Shown: positions 52,521 through 61,896 of the stretch, in pieces
How the letters are laid out: every line of letters begins with the position of its first letter
Position numbering within the stretch: the stretch's first letter is position 1
Assembly: GCF_900101615.1 (NCBI RefSeq)
Contig: NZ_FMZX01000004.1
Coordinates: forward strand, 45,074 to 109,073
DNA: 64,000 bases
Reading direction: 5' to 3'
Origin: Belnapia rosea
GTDB taxonomy: Bacteria > Pseudomonadota > Alphaproteobacteria > Acetobacterales > Acetobacteraceae
Position numbers and translations under genes: made by a program
The notes under the pieces: model-generated
Database searches by the model: none
Told to the model about the DNA's origin: nothing
The model's input: the letters and a program-made list of their open reading frames with translations, nothing else

Positions 52521-52542
52521 GGGGCGGGCCATGGCCCGCCCC
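52521..52542 (-). terminator. Perfect GC hairpin after the YghU gene
   Basis: GGGGCGGGCC (52521-52530) and GGCCCGCCCC (52533-52542) form an inverted repeat around AT, 10 bases past the end of the YghU gene. No T-tract follows, so rho-independent termination is uncertain. The 299-base gap to the dihydroorotase shows no other gene. Confidence 0.5.
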
Positions 52543-52552
52543 CAAGCCACCC

Positions 52553-53425
52553 TCAGCCGGCCGCGACCTTGTCCTGCGTCTTGGTCTCGAAGTCGCCCGC
52601 CTCGTGCCGCTCGTGGAGCTGGCTCGAGGGCTCGCCCTGGACGCGGTTGACCATGCGGCCGCGCCGGACGGCGGGGCGCTCCAGCAACGCGTCGGCCCAG
52701 CGGTTGACGTGCCTGTAGGACTGCACGTCGAGGAACTCCGCCGCGCCGTAGAGCCAGCCCTTCGCCAGCCCGCCATACCAGGGGAAGACCGCGATATCGG
52801 CGATGGTGTAGTCCGCGCCGCCCAGATACTCGCTCTCGGCCAGGCGCCGGTCGAGCACGTCGAGCTGGCGCTTGGTCTCCATGGCGAAGCGGTCGATCGG
52901 GTATTCCATCTTGGTCGGGGCATAGGCGTAGAAATGGCCGAAGCCGCCGCCGAGATAGGGCGCCGAGCCCATCTGCCAGAACAGCCAGGAGAGGCATTCC
53001 GCGCGCTTCGCCGGATCGGTCGGCAGGAAGGCGCCGAATTTCTCGGCCAGATAGGTGAGGATGGCGCCGGATTCGAAGACGCGGATCGGCTCCGGCCCGC
53101 TGCGGTCGAGCAGGGCCGGGATCTTGGAATTCGGGTTGATGGCGACGAAGCCGCTGCCGAACTGGTCGCCCTCGCCGATCTTGATGAGCCAGGCATCGTA
53201 TTCGGCGCCCGCATGGCCGAGGGCCAGCAGCTCCTCCAGCATGATGGTTACCTTCACGCCGTTCGGCGTGCCGAGCGAGTAGAGCTGGAGGGGGTGGCGG
53301 CCGACCGGCAGCTCCTTCTCATGGGTCGGGCCGGCGATGGGGCGGTTGATGTTGGCGAAGCGGCCGCCGCTGGCCTTGTTCCAGGACCAGACCTTGGGCG
53401 GGGTGTATTCGGGGGCGTCGGTCAT
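52553..53425 (-). CDS. yghU: Glutathione-dependent disulfide-bond oxidoreductase, YghU-like
   Basis: A 290-residue protein of GST type: an N-terminal extension (PPKVWSWNKASGG, FANINRPIAGPTHEKELP), a thioredoxin-like domain (LYSLGTPNGVKVTIMLEEL, NPNSKIPALLD, FESGAILTYLAEKFG) and a helical C-terminus (LGGADYTIADIAVFPWYGG). The TPNG motif replaces the catalytic Tyr/Ser with an Asn-type pair as in YghU. Expected to use glutathione to reduce disulfides. Confidence 0.93.
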   Translation of the reverse strand: MTDAPEYTPPKVWSWNKASGGRFANINRPIAGPTHEKELPVGRHPLQLYSLGTPNGVKVTIMLEELLALGHAGAEYDAWLIKIGEGDQFGSGFVAINPNSKIPALLDRSGPEPIRVFESGAILTYLAEKFGAFLPTDPAKRAECLSWLFWQMGSAPYLGGGFGHFYAYAPTKMEYPIDRFAMETKRQLDVLDRRLAESEYLGGADYTIADIAVFPWYGGLAKGWLYGAAEFLDVQSYRHVNRWADALLERPAVRRGRMVNRVQGEPSSQLHERHEAGDFETKTQDKVAAG

Positions 53426-53447
53426 CGCTGTCGCTCCTTGCGGATTG

Positions 53448-53855
53448 TTAGCCTGGTTGGCGATCCTCCTCCGCCCTGGTGTCGAAGGCGGTGCGGGCGC
53501 GGTGGATCTCCGGCAGGTGCTCGAAGACCCAGTCGCCGAGCGCCTCGACGGGGCGGCGGAGGGATTGGCCGAGCTCGGTGAGCTCGTAATCCACCCGGGG
53601 TGGGATGGTGGGGGTGATCGTGCGCGTCACCAGCCCGTCGCGCTCCAGACCACGCAGGGTGAGGGTCAGCATGCGCTGGGAGACGCCGCCGATGGCGCGT
53701 TTCAGCTCGCTGAAGCGGCGGGGACCGTCGGCCAGCATCATCACGACAAGGACCGTCCACTTGTCGCCGATGCGGGCGAGGACGGAGCTGACCGCCTGGC
53801 AATCGCCGGGCAGGTGCCGCGTCCGGGCGGTTCCCTCGCTGTGGCCGGGTTCCAA
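53448..53855 (-). CDS. HxlR-family transcriptional regulator
   Basis: A 135-residue winged-helix protein: AVSSVLARIGDKWTVLVVMM, then RFSELKRAIGGVSQRMLTLT, and PPRVDYELTELGQSLRRPV, all typical of HxlR. The start is probably TTG at 53855, since a full AAGGAGG lies 7 bases upstream. It is divergent from the azoreductase gene and probably controls it. Confidence 0.88.
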   Translation of the reverse strand: MEPGHSEGTARTRHLPGDCQAVSSVLARIGDKWTVLVVMMLADGPRRFSELKRAIGGVSQRMLTLTLRGLERDGLVTRTITPTIPPRVDYELTELGQSLRRPVEALGDWVFEHLPEIHRARTAFDTRAEEDRQPG

Positions 53856-53867
53856 AATTGTGCCTCC

Positions 53868-53896
53868 TTGGCGGGGTTTGGACGGTCACGCATATA
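53868..53896 (+). promoter_or_regulatory. Candidate azoreductase promoter
   Basis: TTGGCG (53868-53873) and CATATA (53891-53896) are 17 bases apart, in the gap between the divergent HxlR and azoreductase genes. A transcript starting near 53903 would favour the ATG at 53937 for the azoreductase. Confidence 0.4.
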
Positions 53897-53936
53897 GCCC
53901 TGGTCACAAATGAATACCACCAGGGGCAGCAAGACC

Positions 53937-54551
53937 ATGACCATCCTGAAGATCGATTCCAGCATCCTTGGCGACCATTCGGTGAGCCGCAAGCTCTCGG
54001 CGGGCATCGTCGCGCGGCTGCTGGCGGCACGGCCGGGCGAGCGCGTGGTCCATCGGGACCTCGGCGCGGCGCCGGTGCCGCATCTCTCCGGCGCGACGCT
54101 GGCGGCGGCGCAGAGCCCGGCGGCAGAGCATGCGCCCGAGGTGGCGGCGGACCTGGCGCTGGGTGGTGCGGTGCTGCGGGAGTTCCTGGAGGCGGACACC
54201 GTGGTGATCGGCGTCGCCTTCTACAATTTCTCGGTTTCCAGCCAGCTGAAGGCCTGGATCGACCGGATCCTCGTCGCCGGGCAGACCTTCCGCTACGGGG
54301 CGGATGGGCGGCCGGAAGGGCTCGCGGGCGGCAAGCGGGTGATCCTCGCGGTGGCGCGGGGCGGGTTCTACGGGGCGGGGGCGCCGGCGGCGGCCTTCGA
54401 GCATGGCGAGAGCTACCTGCGGGCGGCGCTCGGCTTCATCGGCATCACCGAGCCGGAGGTCGTCCTGGCCGAGGGGCTCGCCGTGGGGGCGGAGCAGCGG
54501 ATGGCGGCGATGGCGGCGGCGGAGCAGCGCATCGCGGCGCTGGCGGCCTGA
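53937..54551 (+). CDS. azoR: FMN-dependent NADH-azoreductase
   Basis: A 204-residue flavodoxin-like protein: [20 protein letters not shown] (the FMN-binding start), then [20 protein letters not shown] (typical of AzoR), [13 protein letters not shown] and AALGFIGI. It probably reduces azo compounds and quinones with NADH. The ATG at 53937 was preferred to 53910 because of the usual AzoR start and a site AGGGG upstream. Its regulator is divergent. Confidence 0.93.
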   Translation: MTILKIDSSILGDHSVSRKLSAGIVARLLAARPGERVVHRDLGAAPVPHLSGATLAAAQSPAAEHAPEVAADLALGGAVLREFLEADTVVIGVAFYNFSVSSQLKAWIDRILVAGQTFRYGADGRPEGLAGGKRVILAVARGGFYGAGAPAAAFEHGESYLRAALGFIGITEPEVVLAEGLAVGAEQRMAAMAAAEQRIAALAA

Positions 54552-54565
54552 GGGGAGGGACGGGC

Positions 54566-55405
54566 ATGAGCGCAGACACCATGACGGCGCGGGCGGTGAC
54601 CCACCGCACGCGTGGCAGGCGGCACGGGCCGATCACCCGGCTGATGAGCCCGGGCGATCTCGGCCAGGTGCTGAAGCCCTTCGTCTTTCTCGACCTCTTC
54701 GCTGTGGAGAGCCATGGCGGGCCGGGTTTCCCGCCGCATCCGCATTCGGGGATCGCCACGGTGACGACCTTCCTCGAGGGCCGGATGACCTATGCGGACA
54801 GCACCGGCGCGGCGGGGACGCTCGCCGGCGGGGCGGTGGAGTGGATGCGCGCCGGGCGCGGCGTCTGGCATACCGGCGGGCCGGTGCCGGGCACGGGGCC
54901 GGCGCGGGGCTTCCAGCTCTGGCTCGCATTGCCGCCGGAGCAGGAGCTGGCGGAGCCGGAGAGCCTCTACCTGCCGGCGGAGCAGGTCGCGGCGGCGGGG
55001 CCGGCGCGGGTCATCCTCGGCGCGCATGAGGGGGTGGGGAGCAAGGTCCCGGCCGGGATGCCGGTCACCCTGCTGCATGTCCGGCTGCGGGACGGGGAAC
55101 GGTGGCGCTTCACGCCGGCGGCGGGGCAGTCGCTTGCCTGGCTGGCGCTGGCGGCCGGGCGGCTGCGCGTGGCCGGGCAGGAGCTGGAGCGGGAGCTGGC
55201 GGTCTTCGCGCCGGGCGAGGGCGCCATCGAGGTCGAGGCCGACGGGGCGGCGGAGTTCCTGCTCGGGGCCGGGGCGCCGAATCCCTGGCCCCTGGTGACC
55301 GGCTACTACTCCGTCCATACCGATGCGTCGGCGCTCGAACAGGGCGAGCGGCGGATCGCCGAGCTGGAGCAGGCGCCGGAGGTGGCGGCGCTGCGGGCGG
55401 CCTGA
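54566..55405 (+). CDS. Pirin-family protein
   Basis: A 279-residue cupin. The N-terminal domain has FVFLDLFAVESHGGPGFPPH, then HPHSGIATVTTFLEGRM with the iron ligands (H and E), and GRGVWHTGGP. The C-terminal cupin includes LHVRLRDGERWRFTPAAG. Pirins are quercetinase-like or stress-linked proteins. GGGGAGGGA precedes the ATG; it lies 15 bases after the azoreductase and is likely in one operon with it. Confidence 0.92.
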   Translation: MSADTMTARAVTHRTRGRRHGPITRLMSPGDLGQVLKPFVFLDLFAVESHGGPGFPPHPHSGIATVTTFLEGRMTYADSTGAAGTLAGGAVEWMRAGRGVWHTGGPVPGTGPARGFQLWLALPPEQELAEPESLYLPAEQVAAAGPARVILGAHEGVGSKVPAGMPVTLLHVRLRDGERWRFTPAAGQSLAWLALAAGRLRVAGQELERELAVFAPGEGAIEVEADGAAEFLLGAGAPNPWPLVTGYYSVHTDASALEQGERRIAELEQAPEVAALRAA

Positions 55406-55510
55406 TCGGCCGCTCCACGGCGTTGCGGGCGAAGCCGGCGAGCGTCCCCTCCGTGGCGCGCTGCGCCTCGGGCAGGGCCACGGAGCGGGCCGGGCGCGTT
55501 TGGTGGGCGG

Positions 55511-57271
55511 CTACCGCTCGCCCAGGACCTCGAACACATCGCCCCGGACCGGCCGCCGCTCGACATGGCGGCGGTGCCAGAGGGCGTAGAAGAGCAGGTG
55601 CCAGGCGGCGAAGCCGCGGTGCTTCTCGCCTCCGGCATGGCGGAACAGGGCGGCGACGCGGTCCGGCCGGGCGATCTCGGCGACGCCCGGCTGGGCGGCG
55701 ACGAGGGGGCCGAGACGGTCGCCGACGCCCTCGATCCAGGCGCCGATCGGGACGGTGAAGCCCTGCTTCGGCTTGAAGGGCTCGGCCGCCGGGAAGTGGC
55801 GGGCGAGCCATTGCCGCAGCAGCCACTTGCCGCTGCCGCGCTGGACCTTCAGCGCATCCGGCAGGCGGAAGGCGCTGGCGGCGACGCCCGGATCGAGCAG
55901 CGGGGTGCGGCCCTCGACGCCATGGGCCATCAGGCAGCGGTCGAGCTTGATGAGCAGGTCGTTCGGCAGCCAGTCGGCCACGTCCAGCGCCTGGGCGGCC
56001 TGGAGGCGGGTGCGGCCGGGGCTGGCGGCGGCGGCCTCGGCGGCGCCGGTGCCGTCGCGCCAGCCGGTCGGCGCCTCGCGCAGCACGTCGATGCGGTCGA
56101 AGCTGCCGCGGGAGCGCGGGGCCTTGCCGCCGAGCCACCAGGGCCGCATGGCGGCGCGGTAGCGGCCATAGCCGCCGAAGATCTCGTCGCCGCCCTCGCC
56201 CGAGAGCACCACCTTCACCTCCTGCCGGGCGCGGCGGGCGAGGAACCAGGTGGGGATGATGGCGTAGTCGGCCGCCGGGTCGTCCATGGCGCCGACGATC
56301 TCGGGCAGGTGGCGCCAGACCTCGGCCTCGGTGACCGGGACGGTGACGTGGCGGGCGCCGGCCGCGGCGGCGAGATGCGCGGCGGCGGCGCGTTCGTCGG
56401 CCGCGCCGGGGACGTCGAAGCCGGCGGTGAAGGCCAGCACCGGCTTCTCGTTCAGCCGGGCCATGAGGGCGAGCACGGCGCTGCTGTCGATGCCGCCGGA
56501 GAGGAACATGCCATAGGGCACGTCGCTGCGCTGGTGCAGCCGCACGCTGTCCTCGAGCGCGGCATCGAGGCGGGCGAGCGCCGCCTCGGCCGAGATCTCC
56601 TCCGGCCCGCCCTCGGGCAGGGAGGCGCGGCGGTGGCGTTCGGTGATGGCGCCATCGGCGATCACCACCGTCTCGCCGGGGAGGATGCGGCGGATGCCCT
56701 CGAAGATGGTCTCGGCGCCGGTGGTGAACTGGATCTGCAGCAGCTCGGCCCGCGCCTCGGGGCGGATGCGCGGCTCGACCAGCCCGGCGGCGATCAGCGC
56801 CTGCGGCTCGGAGGCGAAGGCGAGGCCGCCCGCGACCTCGGCCAGGTAGAGCGGCTTGATGCCGAAGGGGTCGCGCGAGAGGACGAGCTGCTTCGTCCCG
56901 CGGTCATGCAGGGCGATGGCGTACATGCCCCGCAGGCTGTCGGCGAAGCCGATGCCGTCGCGGCGGAACAGGTGCAGCGGCGGCTCGCAATCGCTGCCCG
57001 TCGAGCAGTGCAGCTGGTTGTGCTCGCGCAGCTCCCTGTAGTTGTACACCTCGCCATTGGCGACGAGGGCGGCGGCACCGGCGAAGAGCGGCTGGTCCCC
57101 GGTGACGAGGTCGATGATCGAGAGCCGGGTATGGGCGAGCGCGACATTGCCCGAGACGTGATGGCCGTGGCCGTCCGGCCCGCGATGGGCCAGCGCCCGG
57201 GTCAGCGCGTCGAGGGTGGCGCCGGAGGGGGTTCGCCCCAGGCGCAGGGCGAGGCCGGCGAGGCCGCACAT
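55511..57271 (-). CDS. asnB: Asparagine synthase-like amidotransferase
   Basis: A 586-residue protein with MCGLAG (Cys2 nucleophile), RGPDGHG and HTRLSIIDL in the glutaminase domain, and SGGIDSSAVLALMA as the PP-loop of the synthetase domain, followed by LSGEGGDEIFGGYGRYRAA. The reaction would be amidation of aspartate with glutamine. Its place in a glycosyltransferase cluster suggests it may instead modify a surface polysaccharide; that is inference. It is coupled to the glycosyltransferase gene (TGATG). Confidence 0.93.
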   Translation of the reverse strand: MCGLAGLALRLGRTPSGATLDALTRALAHRGPDGHGHHVSGNVALAHTRLSIIDLVTGDQPLFAGAAALVANGEVYNYRELREHNQLHCSTGSDCEPPLHLFRRDGIGFADSLRGMYAIALHDRGTKQLVLSRDPFGIKPLYLAEVAGGLAFASEPQALIAAGLVEPRIRPEARAELLQIQFTTGAETIFEGIRRILPGETVVIADGAITERHRRASLPEGGPEEISAEAALARLDAALEDSVRLHQRSDVPYGMFLSGGIDSSAVLALMARLNEKPVLAFTAGFDVPGAADERAAAAHLAAAAGARHVTVPVTEAEVWRHLPEIVGAMDDPAADYAIIPTWFLARRARQEVKVVLSGEGGDEIFGGYGRYRAAMRPWWLGGKAPRSRGSFDRIDVLREAPTGWRDGTGAAEAAAASPGRTRLQAAQALDVADWLPNDLLIKLDRCLMAHGVEGRTPLLDPGVAASAFRLPDALKVQRGSGKWLLRQWLARHFPAAEPFKPKQGFTVPIGAWIEGVGDRLGPLVAAQPGVAEIARPDRVAALFRHAGGEKHRGFAAWHLLFYALWHRRHVERRPVRGDVFEVLGER

Positions 57272-58314
57272 CAGGCCATCTCCTGCGGGACGAGGGTGGA
57301 CAGGAATTCGCGCCAGCGGGCGAGGACCGGCGCCTCGGCATGGTGCGCCGCGTATTCGGCATGGCCGGCGGCGGCGAGGGCGGCGGCGCGGCCGGGATCC
57401 TCGAGCAGGCTGCGGATGGCGGCCGCCAGCGCCGCCGGGTCCTCCTTCGGGACGAGGAGGCCGGTTTCGCCGGGGCGGATGAGCATGGCCGGCCCCTCGG
57501 CCGCGGCGGCGACGAGGGGGCGGGCGGCGGACCAGGCCTCCAGCACGACATTGCCCAGCGGCTCATGCCGGGAGGGGCAGACGAAGACCTCGGCGGCGGC
57601 GAGCAGCGGCCCGACATCCTGCCGCCAGCCGAGGAAGGCGAGGCGCGGGCCGAGGCCGAGCTCGCGGGCCAGGGCCTCGAGGGCGGGGCGTTCGGGTCCC
57701 TCGCCGGCGAGGGACAGATGCGCCTCCGGCAGCAGGGCGAGGGCGCGGAGCAGGATGTCGAAGCCCTTGTTCGGATGCAGCCGGCCGAGTGCCAGCAGCC
57801 GCCGCGCGCCGGGCGGGGCGGGCAGGGCGGCGGGCATGGCGCCCGAGAGATCGGCGGCGAAATTCGGCACGGTATGGGCGTGGGTGGCGGGCCAGCCCTG
57901 GGCGATGCACCAGTCGCGGATATCCGCCGTGTTGCCGACCAGCGCGTCGCAGCCGCGATAGTATTTGAGGTCGTAGTAGCCGCCCAGGCGGCCGACGAGC
58001 GGCCAGGGCGCCCCGCCCCGCCGCAGGCGCCCGGCGAAGCGGCTGGCGCGGTTGGCCCAGGAGACCACCACCTGCGGCTGGAAGGCCACGAGCGCCGCGC
58101 GCAGCGCCGGCCCGGTGCGGAAGTCGAAGGGGCCGCCGAAGGGGAGCTGCACCGGGGCGAGGCCGCCCTCCACCAGCCGCGCGGCACGGCCCGGATCGGT
58201 GCGGATCACGGCGAGGATCGCCTCGCCGGCATGGAATTGGGCGAGGGCCAGGCGCTCGAAGAAGGCCTCGGCGCCGCCCATGGGCGCGCCGGCGATGACA
58301 TGCGCGATCCTCAT
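57271..58314 (-). CDS. GT4-type glycosyltransferase
   Basis: A 347-residue protein with a GT-B fold: MRIAHVIAGAPMGGAEAFFE at the start, LALGRLHPNKGFDILLRAL, LSLAGEGPERPALEALA and SRHEPLGNVVLEAWSAARPL near the C-terminus, as in GT4. Such enzymes add sugars to lipid-linked or surface glycans. The ATG overlaps the preceding gene (ATGA) and the stop overlaps the next start. Confidence 0.92.
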   Translation of the reverse strand: MRIAHVIAGAPMGGAEAFFERLALAQFHAGEAILAVIRTDPGRAARLVEGGLAPVQLPFGGPFDFRTGPALRAALVAFQPQVVVSWANRASRFAGRLRRGGAPWPLVGRLGGYYDLKYYRGCDALVGNTADIRDWCIAQGWPATHAHTVPNFAADLSGAMPAALPAPPGARRLLALGRLHPNKGFDILLRALALLPEAHLSLAGEGPERPALEALARELGLGPRLAFLGWRQDVGPLLAAAEVFVCPSRHEPLGNVVLEAWSAARPLVAAAAEGPAMLIRPGETGLLVPKEDPAALAAAIRSLLEDPGRAAALAAAGHAEYAAHHAEAPVLARWREFLSTLVPQEMA

Positions 58315-59330
58315 GGCGCCAGCGCCTCGAAGCGCGCGGCGATGTCGGGCCAGCCGGGGCCGGGGCCGCGGGCGAGGGCGCCGGTGTGGAGCGCCGTCCA
58401 GCTCGTGTCGTCGGACAGCAGGCGGATGGCGCCGCTGGCGAAGGCGGCCTCGTCCCTGGCGACGAGGCCGGTGACGCCATGCGCCACGCGTTCGGCGACG
58501 GCGCCGAGGGGCGTCACCACGGCGGGGAGGCCGATGGCCTGGGCCTCGGCCAGGGCGAGGCAGAAGGTCTCGCCGGGATCGCCGCGATAGAGCATCACCC
58601 GGGCCTCGCCGAGGCGCGCCGCGAGGGCCGGGCGGGGCAGCGGCGCGCAGAGGCGGACGCCTGCCCCGGCGAGGGCGGCGGCGCGGGCGAGCACCGGGGC
58701 GGCGCGGGCTGCGAGACGGGCATCGCCGCCATAGGTGGCAGCGCCGCCATAGAGGTGCAACTCCGCCCGTGGCACTGCGGGGCGGATGCGGGCGGTCCAG
58801 AGGTCGAGCAGCCAGTCGAGGCCGCGCAGCGGGTTGGAGGTGAAGACGGCGACCGGCGGCGGCGGCGGGCGCGGTGCGGCGCCGGCGGTGAAGGGCGGGG
58901 CGAGGGCGAGGGGGATCTCGACCGGGCGGAAGGGCAGCAGGCGCGGCAGGCTGGCGCTGTGGGCGGGGCCGAGGGTGACGAGGCGCGGCCGGGCAGCGAG
59001 CAGCGGCAGCAGGTGCCGGGGCTTCCGCAGGTAGCCGCCGGGATTGTGCAGCCACAGCACCCGGCGGCCGCGCGGCAGGGCGCGGAACAGCCGGGGCAGG
59101 CGGTTGGCGATGACCAGGTCGGCCGGGGGGCCGCCGGGGGCGAGGGGCGACCAGGGCAGGCCGTCGCGCTCCTCCCCTGGCTCGGTGCCGGCGCGGAGCT
59201 CGATCTGGTGGCCGCGGGCATGGAAGGCGGCGGCGAGCAGGGCGAAGGCGGTCTCGACGCCGCCGAGCGGGCGGGCGGCCAGGGCGGCGGGGCCGAGGCG
59301 CGGGCCCTCGGTCGCCAGCACGATCCTCAT
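58311..59330 (-). CDS. Glycosyltransferase, GT-B type
   Basis: A 339-residue protein: MRIVLATEGPRLGP then GGVETAFALLAAAFHARGH, and YRGDPGETFCLALAEAQAIG in place of a GT4 acceptor loop. The FCLALAEAQAIGLPAVVTPLG stretch is characteristic of GT-B transferases. It is part of the same coupled run. The ATG at 59330 was chosen over the longer frame, which is arginine-rich shadow. Confidence 0.85.
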   Translation of the reverse strand: MRIVLATEGPRLGPAALAARPLGGVETAFALLAAAFHARGHQIELRAGTEPGEERDGLPWSPLAPGGPPADLVIANRLPRLFRALPRGRRVLWLHNPGGYLRKPRHLLPLLAARPRLVTLGPAHSASLPRLLPFRPVEIPLALAPPFTAGAAPRPPPPPVAVFTSNPLRGLDWLLDLWTARIRPAVPRAELHLYGGAATYGGDARLAARAAPVLARAAALAGAGVRLCAPLPRPALAARLGEARVMLYRGDPGETFCLALAEAQAIGLPAVVTPLGAVAERVAHGVTGLVARDEAAFASGAIRLLSDDTSWTALHTGALARGPGPGWPDIAARFEALAP

Positions 59331-60091
59331 CCGCGATGCCGCTCCGGTTCCAGCCGGGCCTTGAGATGGGCGAGCAGGGGGAAGAGGCCGGCGCAGAGGG
59401 CAATCAGCAGGCCCCAGCCGCCCTCCCGGTAGCCCCGCCGCGCGACGTAGCATTTGAGGATGCGGGAGAGGCAGCGGCGGATGTTGTCGGGCAGCGAGCC
59501 GATGTCGCCGGCCGCCAGCAGGTCCGCCGCCTTGGCCGAGGAGTAGCGGTCGAGGCGGCGGAGCATGTCGGAGATGTCGCGGTCCACCTCGTGGCGGATG
59601 CCGGCCTCGGTGATCCGCTCGCCCTCGGTTCCCGTCCAGTCGAGGCCGGGATGGACCCGCTGGGCGCGCCAGTGCTTGGCGCCGCGGCGGAAGAGGATGG
59701 GCTTCAGCGTGGTGCCGAAGCTGCCGCCCCAGCCATGGAGGATCAGCCGTTCACCGACATAGTTGTCGATCCGCAGGCGGTGGAAGCCGTGCGGGGAGGT
59801 GGCGGCCACGCGGCGGATGGCGGCCCAGAGCTCGGGCGGGACGCGCTCATCGGCATCGACCTCGAGGATCCAGTCGCCGGTGCAGGCGGCGATGCCGGCG
59901 TTGCGGCGCTCGCCCTCCAGCGCCCATCCGCCCTCCAGCAGGCGGGCGCCATGGGAGCGGGCGATGGCGGCGCTCTCATCCGTGCTGCGGTCCAGCACCA
60001 CCACCAGCTCATCGGCCGGGGCGAGGCTGGCGAGGCAGGCGGGCAGGCGTGCCGCCTCGTTGCGGGCGACGACGAGGGCGGAGAGCCTCAT
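59327..60091 (-). CDS. GT2-family glycosyltransferase
   Basis: A 254-residue protein with MRLSALVVARNEAARLPACL, LVVVLDRSTDESAAIARSHG, WILEVDADERVPPELW (the DxD-type site) and a C-terminal YREGGWGLLIALCAGLFPLL. It resembles GT2 enzymes such as WaaE-like LPS core glucosyltransferases. Overlapping ATGA on both sides places it in the operon. Confidence 0.92.
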   Translation of the reverse strand: MRLSALVVARNEAARLPACLASLAPADELVVVLDRSTDESAAIARSHGARLLEGGWALEGERRNAGIAACTGDWILEVDADERVPPELWAAIRRVAATSPHGFHRLRIDNYVGERLILHGWGGSFGTTLKPILFRRGAKHWRAQRVHPGLDWTGTEGERITEAGIRHEVDRDISDMLRRLDRYSSAKAADLLAAGDIGSLPDNIRRCLSRILKCYVARRGYREGGWGLLIALCAGLFPLLAHLKARLEPERHRG

Positions 60092-61008
60092 GCGGGCAGC
60101 GGCTCGGCCAGCAGCCCGCGGGCGGCGGCGAGGGCCTGGTCGAGGGTGAGGCCGGTCATGCTGTCGAGGGCGGGGCTGCCCGGAGCGATGGCCGTCGCGG
60201 TGCGGCGGCCGGACGGGGCGTATTCCTGCACGCGGGAGGGGCCGAACAGGCCGAGGGTCGGCGTGCCCGTGGCGGCCGAGAGATGCATCAGCCCGCTGTC
60301 GTTGCCGACGAAGAGGGCCGAGCGGGCGAGGACGGCCGCCGCCTCGGGCAGCGAGATGCGGCCGACGAGATCGACCGCGCGGTCGCCGAGCGCGGCCAGC
60401 ACCGGGGCGGCCATGGCGGCCTCCTGCGGGCCGGGGCCGCCGAGGATGGCGGCGCGGGCGCCCGCCAGCGGCTCGCCGGGGGCGGTCAGCGCCCTGAACA
60501 GCGCGACGAAGCGCTCGGCGGGCCAGACCTTGCGGTCCCAGTTCGCGGTGGGGCCGAGGGCGATCCAGGGTCCGTCGCCCGGCAGCAGGACGGCGGCGCG
60601 GGCGCGGTCGGCGGCATTGAACCAGGCGACGGGCAGCGGCGGCGGGTCGAGCCCCATCAGCGCGCCGAGGTGAATGATACGGGGGCCGGGCTGGCGGCCG
60701 CCGCGCATGACGAAGCGGCGCCTGGCCCGGAGGAGGAAGGCGAAGGCGGAGCCGCGGAGGTCCACCACCAAGTCCCAGCGCTGGGTGCCGACCTCGCGCC
60801 AGAGCTCCAGCCAGTGCAGGCGGAGGCGGCGCTTGGCGAGCACGATGGTCCAGGCACGGCCCGGCATGCGGGCAAAGACGCCCTCGGCGGCCGGGCCGCA
60901 GGCGACGACGAACCGCGCCTGGGGGTACTGGCGGATGAGATGGTCCAGCAGGCCGGTGGAGAGCACGGCGTCGCCGATCCGGGTCGCGGTGATGAAGAGG
61001 ATGCGCAC
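60088..61008 (-). CDS. GT9 heptosyltransferase-like glycosyltransferase
   Basis: A 306-residue protein: ILFITATRIGDAVLSTGLL at the start, WDLVVDLRGSAFAFL in the middle and VGNDSGLMHLSAATGTPTLG near the C-terminus, the pattern of ADP-heptose:LPS heptosyltransferases (GT9). It would add a core sugar to lipopolysaccharide. A GTG start is used. It begins the glycosyltransferase operon (transcribed leftwards), divergent from ygfZ. Confidence 0.92.
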   Translation of the reverse strand: MRILFITATRIGDAVLSTGLLDHLIRQYPQARFVVACGPAAEGVFARMPGRAWTIVLAKRRLRLHWLELWREVGTQRWDLVVDLRGSAFAFLLRARRRFVMRGGRQPGPRIIHLGALMGLDPPPLPVAWFNAADRARAAVLLPGDGPWIALGPTANWDRKVWPAERFVALFRALTAPGEPLAGARAAILGGPGPQEAAMAAPVLAALGDRAVDLVGRISLPEAAAVLARSALFVGNDSGLMHLSAATGTPTLGLFGPSRVQEYAPSGRRTATAIAPGSPALDSMTGLTLDQALAAARGLLAEPLPA

Positions 61009-61068
61009 CAGGGGGCCTTACCACGCCCCGGCCTTGTCGCGGAGGGGCGGGGGGGCCAACTCCGTTGC

Positions 61069-61896
61069 ATGCCGATCGCAATCCTGCCCGAGAGGGGCGT
61101 GCTGGAAGTCGCGGGGGAGGACCGGGTGGCCTTCCTCCAGGGCCTGGTCTCCAACGATGTGGCGGCCGCCGTGCCGGGGCGGGCGGTCTTCGCCGCGCTG
61201 CTGACGCCGCAGGGCAAGTGGCTGGCGGATTTCATCATGATCGCCGAGGGCGAGAGGCTGCTGCTCGATTGCGAGCGGGCGCAGGCGGCGATGCTGGCGC
61301 AGCGGCTGGGGCGGTTCCGGCTGCGGTCCAGGGTCGCGCTGCGCGACCTGTCGGCGGAGATGACGGTCGCGGCCGGCTGGGGCGGGGCGCCGATGCCAGC
61401 GGGGGCGGTGCCCGATCCCAGGCTGGCGGAGGCCGGGTGGCGGCTGGTCTCGGCCGCGCCGCCAGAGGCGGATGCCACGGCCGAGGACTGGGATGCGCAC
61501 CGGCTCTCGCTCGGCCTGCCGGATGGCAGCCGGGACCTGGTCGGCGAGCAGAGCCTGCTGCTGGAGGCGGGCTTCGACGAGCTGGCCGGCGTCTCCTGGA
61601 CCAAGGGCTGCTACATGGGCCAGGAGCTGACGGCGCGGACCAAGTATCGCGGCCTGCTGAAGCGCCGGCTGGTGCCCGTCGCCGTCGAGGGGCCGCTGCC
61701 CGCGCCGGGGACGCCGGTGCTGGCCGGGGGCGCCGAGGTCGGCGAGATGCGCTCCGGCCGTGGGGCGCTCGGCATCGCGCAGCTGCGGCTGGAGGCGCTG
61801 GACGGGCGGGCGCTGCGCTGCGGCGAGGCGGTGCTCACCCCGCGCCTGCCCGGCTGGATGCGGCTGCCGGCCGAGGCCGCGCCGGCGCGCGGGTGA
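61069..61896 (+). CDS. ygfZ: YgfZ-like folate-binding protein
   Basis: A 275-residue protein of YgfZ/GcvT type: LEVAGEDRVAFLQGLVSNDV, then PQGKWLADFIMI, the key motif KGCYMGQELTARTKYRG (K-G-C-Y-x-G-Q-E) and a C-terminal LKRRLVPVAVEG. It assists folate-dependent assembly or repair of iron-sulfur enzymes such as MiaB. It is divergent from the glycosyltransferase genes. Confidence 0.95.
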   Translation: MPIAILPERGVLEVAGEDRVAFLQGLVSNDVAAAVPGRAVFAALLTPQGKWLADFIMIAEGERLLLDCERAQAAMLAQRLGRFRLRSRVALRDLSAEMTVAAGWGGAPMPAGAVPDPRLAEAGWRLVSAAPPEADATAEDWDAHRLSLGLPDGSRDLVGEQSLLLEAGFDELAGVSWTKGCYMGQELTARTKYRGLLKRRLVPVAVEGPLPAPGTPVLAGGAEVGEMRSGRGALGIAQLRLEALDGRALRCGEAVLTPRLPGWMRLPAEAAPARG

